DNA of 64,000 bases, from contig NZ_JAUSUR010000002.1 in assembly GCF_030814225.1 (NCBI RefSeq), positions 124,001 through 188,000 of the forward strand, in the 5' to 3' direction. Below the pieces are notes generated by a model. The model saw only the letters and a list, made by a program, of their open reading frames with translations, did no database searches and was not told where the DNA came from. The stretch comes from Breznakia pachnodae. GTDB lineage: Bacteria; Bacillota_I; Bacilli_A; Erysipelotrichales; Erysipelotrichaceae. Of the stretch, positions 60,013 through 64,000 are shown in pieces. The position numbers and the translations under genes are program-made. Position 1 is the stretch's first letter. Each line of letters begins with the position of its first letter.

Positions 60013-61071
60013 TTATAGAATCGATGTAAACGGAACGTTTGGTTCGTCCGTGAAACAGTCTTCGAATCCTCTGCGATAGTGATAAATTCTCTTATCTTTA
60101 TCAGTTGGCCATACATATTTTCCACCTACATCCCAGATGAATGGTGTGAACTTATAATCTAATGTATCTTTTTTGAAATCATACAGCATTGTAATTTCTT
60201 TAGGGTCTGCTTTAAAGTTGGTCCAAACATCATAGTGAATTGGAATTACAACTTTGGTTTGTAATGCTTCTGCCATTCTTAGAATGTCGATAGAAGTCAT
60301 TTTATCTTGATTTCCAACTGGATTTTCCCCATAAGATCCAAATGCTACATCGATATCATGATCTTTCCCATGTTTTGCATAGTACACACTATAGTGTGAA
60401 TCACCACTGTGGTAAACATTACCTGCTGGTGTTTTAATTAGGTAGTTAACTGCTTTATCATCCATGTCATCTGGTAAGACACCACGAATATCTTCATCTG
60501 CTGTAACTAGACAAGTACGATCGAAACTTTCTAATACAACGATTTCAATATCTTTTACTTTTACTACATCTCCTGGTTTTACAATTTGACAACGCTCTTC
60601 TGGAACTCCATAGCTCAACCATTTCTTAACACTTTCAAGTGGTCCAATAAATGGAACATTACCTTCAACATTCTTTAATACAGAAGCTGCAAAGAAAGGA
60701 TCAATATGGTCATTGTGGTAATGCGTTGATAATACTGCATCAACTTCTTTTACCGCAAATGGATCAAACACAATTGGTGCTGCTCTAAGATTTGGTTGCG
60801 TTGCTCTTCCACCAGTCATGTTTCGCATTTGGTGATATGGTGCCATTTCTTTTGTCTTTTGTGTTCGTTTACCATTACCAAACCATAAATCAATTGCTAG
60901 GTTTGTGTTGTTTTCGGTCTTAAACCAAACTCCAGTACATCCTATCCACCACATTGCGAATGTACCTGGTTTTACTTCTTCGTTTTCAATCTCTTCATTT
61001 AGCCAAGTTCCCCATTCAGGAAACGCGCCAAGAATCCAAGATTCTCGTGTTATATCATTTATCTGACTCAT
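60013..61071 (-). CDS. ulaG: L-ascorbate-6-phosphate lactonase
   Basis: 352 residues, family length. Metallo-beta-lactamase fold with [13 protein letters not shown] and GDSHYS. It begins [20 protein letters not shown] as in UlaG. Opens the ascorbate-6-P lactone to 3-keto-L-gulonate-6-P. First gene of the operon, with GGAGGAG upstream. Confidence 0.95.
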   Translation of the reverse strand: MSQINDITRESWILGAFPEWGTWLNEEIENEEVKPGTFAMWWIGCTGVWFKTENNTNLAIDLWFGNGKRTQKTKEMAPYHQMRNMTGGRATQPNLRAAPIVFDPFAVKEVDAVLSTHYHNDHIDPFFAASVLKNVEGNVPFIGPLESVKKWLSYGVPEERCQIVKPGDVVKVKDIEIVVLESFDRTCLVTADEDIRGVLPDDMDDKAVNYLIKTPAGNVYHSGDSHYSVYYAKHGKDHDIDVAFGSYGENPVGNQDKMTSIDILRMAEALQTKVVIPIHYDVWTNFKADPKEITMLYDFKKDTLDYKFTPFIWDVGGKYVWPTDKDKRIYHYRRGFEDCFTDEPNVPFTSIL

Positions 61072-61117
61072 TGTTTCTCCTCCAATACAAATTTCCTAGG
61101 TTTTGTTGTACACCTAA

Positions 61118-61146
61118 ATAGTAATGAATAAAAATTCATAACGCAA
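61118..61146 (-). promoter_or_regulatory. Promoter of the ula operon
   Basis: TTGCGT (61141-61146), 17 bases, TACTAT (61118-61123), 47 bases before ulaG. Confidence 0.65.
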
Positions 61147-61180
61147 TGCTATTTTATGATTTATTTATCTTTTTTATGAA

Positions 61181-61206
61181 CGTTTACGATTATGTAACCG
61201 TATACA
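61181..61206. promoter_or_regulatory. cre-like site and inverted repeat between ulaG and the divergent genes
   Basis: TGTAACCGTATACA (61193-61206) matches the CcpA consensus TGWAANCGNTNWCA at 13 of 14 positions on either strand. Next to it, CGTTTAC (61181-61187) and GTAACCG (61194-61200) form a near-inverted repeat that could bind the DeoR-type regulator. Position ~60 bases upstream of the ula promoter. Confidence 0.6.
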
Positions 61207-61288
61207 GTTCGTAAAATATAAAATTTATTTGTTTATTACGTTGACAATCATTCAAAACGAACATATAATGCAATTAGAGGTGATCATC

Positions 61289-62074
61289 ATGAAGTTTCTA
61301 AAATTTAAATCAACAATCTCAGATAAGACCAGAACTTATCTTTCTTATCTGGTATACATTGTCTTTTTCTTTTATAGTATTAATATTATTGTAAACGCTG
61401 AAAGCATGGGTGGTAAAGTTTTAATTGGAATAATTGCGGCTATCTTTCTTTCTGTTACCTTACTGGGAGAATATCTGAAACACCTGCAGCGTAACTTAAT
61501 TCTAACTCTGGCATATAAATGTCAGGTAGATGAAGTAGAGACTATTATGAATAAAATCAAACGTTTGGATATCTTTCATTCTTATAAAGAGATCTTACTG
61601 ACATTTGAAACTCTTTATAATTGTGATATTGATAAACCACAAGATAATTTAGACTTACTTCAATCAAATGAAAAACTATTTTTATCTTCATTAGATTATT
61701 GTCTAGTTTATAACTATACTAGTTTTTATTCTTTCTATCGTATGGGGAATAAAACCAAAGCAAAAAAGTATTATAATGAATTTATCAAAATGAAAGATTT
61801 GAAAATTAAACGTAAAAAAGTATCTTCTGTTTATTCTTGGGAGTTTGCCACAGGAACTTACTACTCAATGATTGGTGACTATAAGAAAAGTAAATCTTCA
61901 TTTCAGAAGTGTGACTTAGATACATTCAATCATCGCGAACAAGCATTGTATTATCTGGAGTATATGAAAGTTTGCAAACAAATAAAAGATACCAAGACGT
62001 TTGGTAAATTAGCGCAAAAAGCAGTGAAACTTGAAGGAAATTCAGCTATACTAAAGGAAATAAAAGAATTATAG
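61289..62074 (+). CDS. Membrane protein with TPR-like cytosolic region
   Basis: 261 residues from ATG 61289 (GAGGTGATC 3-9 bases upstream; the earlier ATG at 61229 has none). Two helices near the N-terminus (YLSYLVYIVFFFYSINIIV, GIIAAIFLSVTLLG), then ~190 helical residues with tetratricopeptide-like repeats (YYSMIGDYKKSKSSFQKC, QALYYLEYMKVCKQI). Function unknown. It precedes the DeoR gene by 19 bases, so they share a promoter. Confidence 0.75.
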   Translation: MKFLKFKSTISDKTRTYLSYLVYIVFFFYSINIIVNAESMGGKVLIGIIAAIFLSVTLLGEYLKHLQRNLILTLAYKCQVDEVETIMNKIKRLDIFHSYKEILLTFETLYNCDIDKPQDNLDLLQSNEKLFLSSLDYCLVYNYTSFYSFYRMGNKTKAKKYYNEFIKMKDLKIKRKKVSSVYSWEFATGTYYSMIGDYKKSKSSFQKCDLDTFNHREQALYYLEYMKVCKQIKDTKTFGKLAQKAVKLEGNSAILKEIKEL

Positions 62075-62093
62075 GAACTGGGGTGAATTAATT

Positions 62094-62876
62094 ATGAAAA
62101 TGAATAAATCAGTTGTGGATGCAAGAAGAAATAGAATCATGCAACAGATTCAAAAAAATGGAAAAGTAAATGTAGATGACCTGGCACAGGACTTACAGGT
62201 ATCTCCACTTACGATTCGCAGAGACTTGCAGTATTGGGAAGAAAAAGGTGCAGTAGAACGCTTTTATGGTGGGGCCAAACTGATTCAGCAGTTTGTGGAT
62301 ATTGAAGACTTCTCTTCATCAAATGAACCATACAAACATGCAATCGCAAAATATGCAGCTAATTTTGTAGAGGATGGAGATACCATCTTTATCAATACAA
62401 GTTCAACTGCATTATTAATTCTTAAATATATTATTAATAAACGAGTTACGGTTATTACCAACAATGGGAAAGCTATCTTGATGGAATACGATCCAGGAAT
62501 TTCTATTTTCTTAACTGGTGGAGAATTAAGAACACCAAAAGAAGCAATGGTTGGAGAGTTCGCATTAAACAACCTAAACCGGATTAGTGCAAATAAATGC
62601 TTTCTAGGATGTAGTGGTATTAGTGCTAAAGATGGAATGACGACTGCAATCTTACAAGAAGTTGTAATCAATGAAGGAATGATCAATCGCTGTATTGGTG
62701 AAACTTTCATCCTAGCTGATCACACTAAAATTGGAAATGTGCATAGTTTTGTATCAGGAGAAATTCATAACTTTGACTATATCATCACTGACAAGTTAGC
62801 TGATGAAGGTGAAATGATGGCAATGGAAGATATGGGAATCAAGACAGTGAAATTGGATCCCCTGCAAAAAATATAA
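62094..62876 (+). CDS. DeoR-family repressor (UlaR-like)
   Basis: 260 residues. N-terminal HTH (NGKVNVDDLAQDLQVSPLTIRRDL) and a C-terminal sugar-phosphate sensor domain (VEDGDTIFINTSSTALLILK, ITNNGKAI). UlaR in E. coli is also of this family and binds L-ascorbate-6-P; the position divergent to ulaG fits that role. The exact ligand is inferred. Confidence 0.88.
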   Translation: MKMNKSVVDARRNRIMQQIQKNGKVNVDDLAQDLQVSPLTIRRDLQYWEEKGAVERFYGGAKLIQQFVDIEDFSSSNEPYKHAIAKYAANFVEDGDTIFINTSSTALLILKYIINKRVTVITNNGKAILMEYDPGISIFLTGGELRTPKEAMVGEFALNNLNRISANKCFLGCSGISAKDGMTTAILQEVVINEGMINRCIGETFILADHTKIGNVHSFVSGEIHNFDYIITDKLADEGEMMAMEDMGIKTVKLDPLQKI

Positions 62877-62885
62877 TAATTAAAA

Positions 62886-62919
62886 AAAACTAACACCGCA
62901 TCATTTTGGTGTTAGTTTT
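62886..62919. terminator. Bidirectional terminator
   Basis: Stem AAAACTAACACC / GGTGTTAGTTTT with a 10-base loop between convergent genes. Confidence 0.85.
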
Positions 62920-63274
62920 CTAATATAGCCTTTTGCTCTTTTTTGGTCATTTTTGATAAGACCAATTCATAAGAGATATCAATCATTTTAAAGATATCTT
63001 CATCTGTGAGTTCTTCCGTATTCAGATAAACTGAATTCCAGTGAACCTTATTAGCATAGTAGCCAGGAATTACATCCTTATACATTTCACGCATAGCTTC
63101 ATTATCTTGAGGATTCCCTTTTAAAGTAATGATTTCATCTCCCATCATTCCAAAACATTTACCATTTAATGAATAGTAGTAACACTCCCAATCATCACGA
63201 TAATAAACTTCTGCACCTTTCAACTTATTTCCATGTTCAATGAAACTCTTTGTTCTTTTCTTGATATCCTTCAT
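62912..63274 (-). CDS. MmcQ/YjbR family protein
   Basis: 120 residues. KCFGMMGDEIITLKGNPQDNEAM, VIPGYYANKVHWNSVYLN and DEDIFKMIDISYELV are the MmcQ/YjbR (CyaY-like DNA-binding) pattern. The family is small and cytosolic, and its exact role is unknown. AAAGGAG precedes the ATG. It is 10 bases downstream of the VOC gene. Confidence 0.88.
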   Translation of the reverse strand: MKDIKKRTKSFIEHGNKLKGAEVYYRDDWECYYYSLNGKCFGMMGDEIITLKGNPQDNEAMREMYKDVIPGYYANKVHWNSVYLNTEELTDEDIFKMIDISYELVLSKMTKKEQKAILEN

Positions 63275-63284
63275 AAATACTCCT

Positions 63285-63659
63285 TTATTTATTGCAATAT
63301 AAACTTAATAAATTCCCATCTGGATCTTTCACAATTGCATAATACTGTCCCCAAAATGCATCCCATGGTTCTTTATAAACTGTATAACCTTGTTCATTTA
63401 CCCATTTACATACATTATCTAACTCTTCATTTGATTCACATTCAAATGCTAGCTCTACTTTATCTCCACTACTTTCTGGAGTAAAGCCATACATACCTGT
63501 TACCATTTCTTTACTGTTTAAAGAAATACGTAATGATGAATTATTAATCTCTACATAATTATCATCATAATCACCATTTAAATGAAATCCAATACACTCA
63601 TAAAAGGCAATTGCCTTTTTCATATCTTCCACTATAATTCCAACCATTCCTAATCTCAT
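63285..63659 (-). CDS. VOC family (glyoxalase/bleomycin-resistance-like) protein
   Basis: 124 residues from ATG 63659 (GAGGTG 7 bases upstream; a GTG at 63668 overlaps that site). Typical motifs: MVGIIVEDMKKAIAFYECIGF, VELAFECESNEELDNV, YAIVKDPDGNLLSLY. Metal-dependent VOC fold; substrate unknown. Probably cotranscribed with the YjbR-like gene. Confidence 0.88.
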   Translation of the reverse strand: MRLGMVGIIVEDMKKAIAFYECIGFHLNGDYDDNYVEINNSSLRISLNSKEMVTGMYGFTPESSGDKVELAFECESNEELDNVCKWVNEQGYTVYKEPWDAFWGQYYAIVKDPDGNLLSLYCNK

Positions 63660-63706
63660 GTAATACACCTCTTTTCAGTGATATATTAGCATAACCAATA
63701 TGACAA

Positions 63707-64000
63707 CTATCTGTCATATTCATATAAATTCTTCATATTATTTGCAATATTCCTTATTTCTTCTCTTATTTCTAGTGGTTCTAGCACTTCTATCTTATCA
63801 CCAAAACCAAGAATCCATGTCATCATATAGTCCTTGGTTGTGAATCCCCTTTTAAAGTACAACCCATCTTCCTGCTCATCAAAACTATTGATACCATAAT
63901 CATCAATTAAACGATGACGTACTTCTTTATCAAAGATCGCAACTAATTCATAGTTCACTGTTTCAAAGTAATGTTCTTTGTGATGATACTCTCTTACTAC
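63707..64000 (-). CDS. WYL-domain regulator, C-terminal part (N-terminus off window)
   Basis: An open frame runs from the window end to a stop at 63707 (98 codons visible). The visible end, with LVAIFDKEVRHRLID, GLYFKRGFTTKDYMMTWILGFGDKIEVLEP and LEIREEI, matches the C-terminus of YafY/WYL-type transcriptional regulators (WCX region). The HTH and WYL core would lie beyond 64000. A GTG at 63958 is not a real start because the frame stays open upstream of it. Confidence 0.85.
   Translation of the reverse strand, partial: VVREYHHKEHYFETVNYELVAIFDKEVRHRLIDDYGINSFDEQEDGLYFKRGFTTKDYMMTWILGFGDKIEVLEPLEIREEIRNIANNMKNLYEYDR

Overview
The window reads as chromosome of an AT-rich, low-GC Gram-positive bacterium. 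Support comes from strong AGGAGG ribosome sites, an Agr-type quorum-sensing locus, a guanine riboswitch on a pur operon with a fused ~1230-residue PurL, ECF-type riboflavin uptake, BglG/LicT antitermination, and surface proteins ending in a non-canonical sorting signal ((P)-A/N-TGD-x-TN). The flavour resembles gut Erysipelotrichia/Bacilli relatives, but this assignment is inference. Almost every gene is on the minus strand. No tRNA, rRNA, CRISPR array or insertion sequence was seen.

Layout: (1) 1-13.7 kb, accessory region. It holds an N-terminally truncated Rhs protein with a PD-(D/E)xK-like toxin tip, a string of small unrelated immunity-type genes, a decayed gene, and a giant DUF4132 protein in a tightly coupled three-gene operon. 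(2) 13.9-16.8 kb, a complete agr-type system (B, response regulator, sensor kinase, then a separately promoted agrD peptide gene). Two 12-bp direct repeats 21 bp apart precede agrD. (3) 16.9-21.1 kb, a beta-propeller-like surface protein, a small membrane-associated protein and a trifunctional kinase-phosphatase-RNA ligase. (4) 21.1-30.9 kb, purE-L-C-F-M-N-H under a guanine riboswitch, with a 19-codon leader ORF between riboswitch and purE. (5) 31-36.5 kb, an HdeD-like/peptidase-like fusion on an apparently leaderless promoter, two small genes, an LRR surface protein interrupted by one nonsense codon, and a sigma factor fused to a membrane anchor and an outside domain. (6) 36.6-41.7 kb, sodA, an FMN riboswitch with ribU, and a TetR-controlled cluster of five tiny paralogous proteins (3+2). 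(7) 41.8-47.1 kb, an aryl-beta-glucoside PTS operon (licT, EIIBCA, phospho-beta-glucosidase, NTF2-like protein) with promoter, RAT site and terminator. (8) 47.1-54.1 kb, housekeeping: DUF4430 protein, cytidylate kinase-like protein, membrane XRE regulator, prs, a GlmU acetyltransferase half, DbpA-type helicase and a MucBP-like surface protein. (9) 54.3-62.9 kb, an L-ascorbate (ula) operon with PTS, lactonase and epimerases but no UlaD decarboxylase, plus a divergent DeoR regulator. (10) 62.9-64 kb, YjbR-like, VOC and WYL-regulator genes.

How the parts work together: the ula genes import ascorbate as its 6-phosphate and route it towards D-xylulose-5-P, with a cre-like site and a DeoR regulator at the divergent promoter region. 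The bgl genes import and cleave beta-glucosides when LicT blocks the leader terminator. The pur operon makes IMP, with guanine sensed at the leader. The Agr genes should make and sense a cyclic peptide that activates agrD. The least-explained loci are the TetR small-protein cluster, the membrane-tethered sigma factor beside its LRR surface neighbour, the DUF4132 operon, and the kinase-phosphatase-ligase protein.
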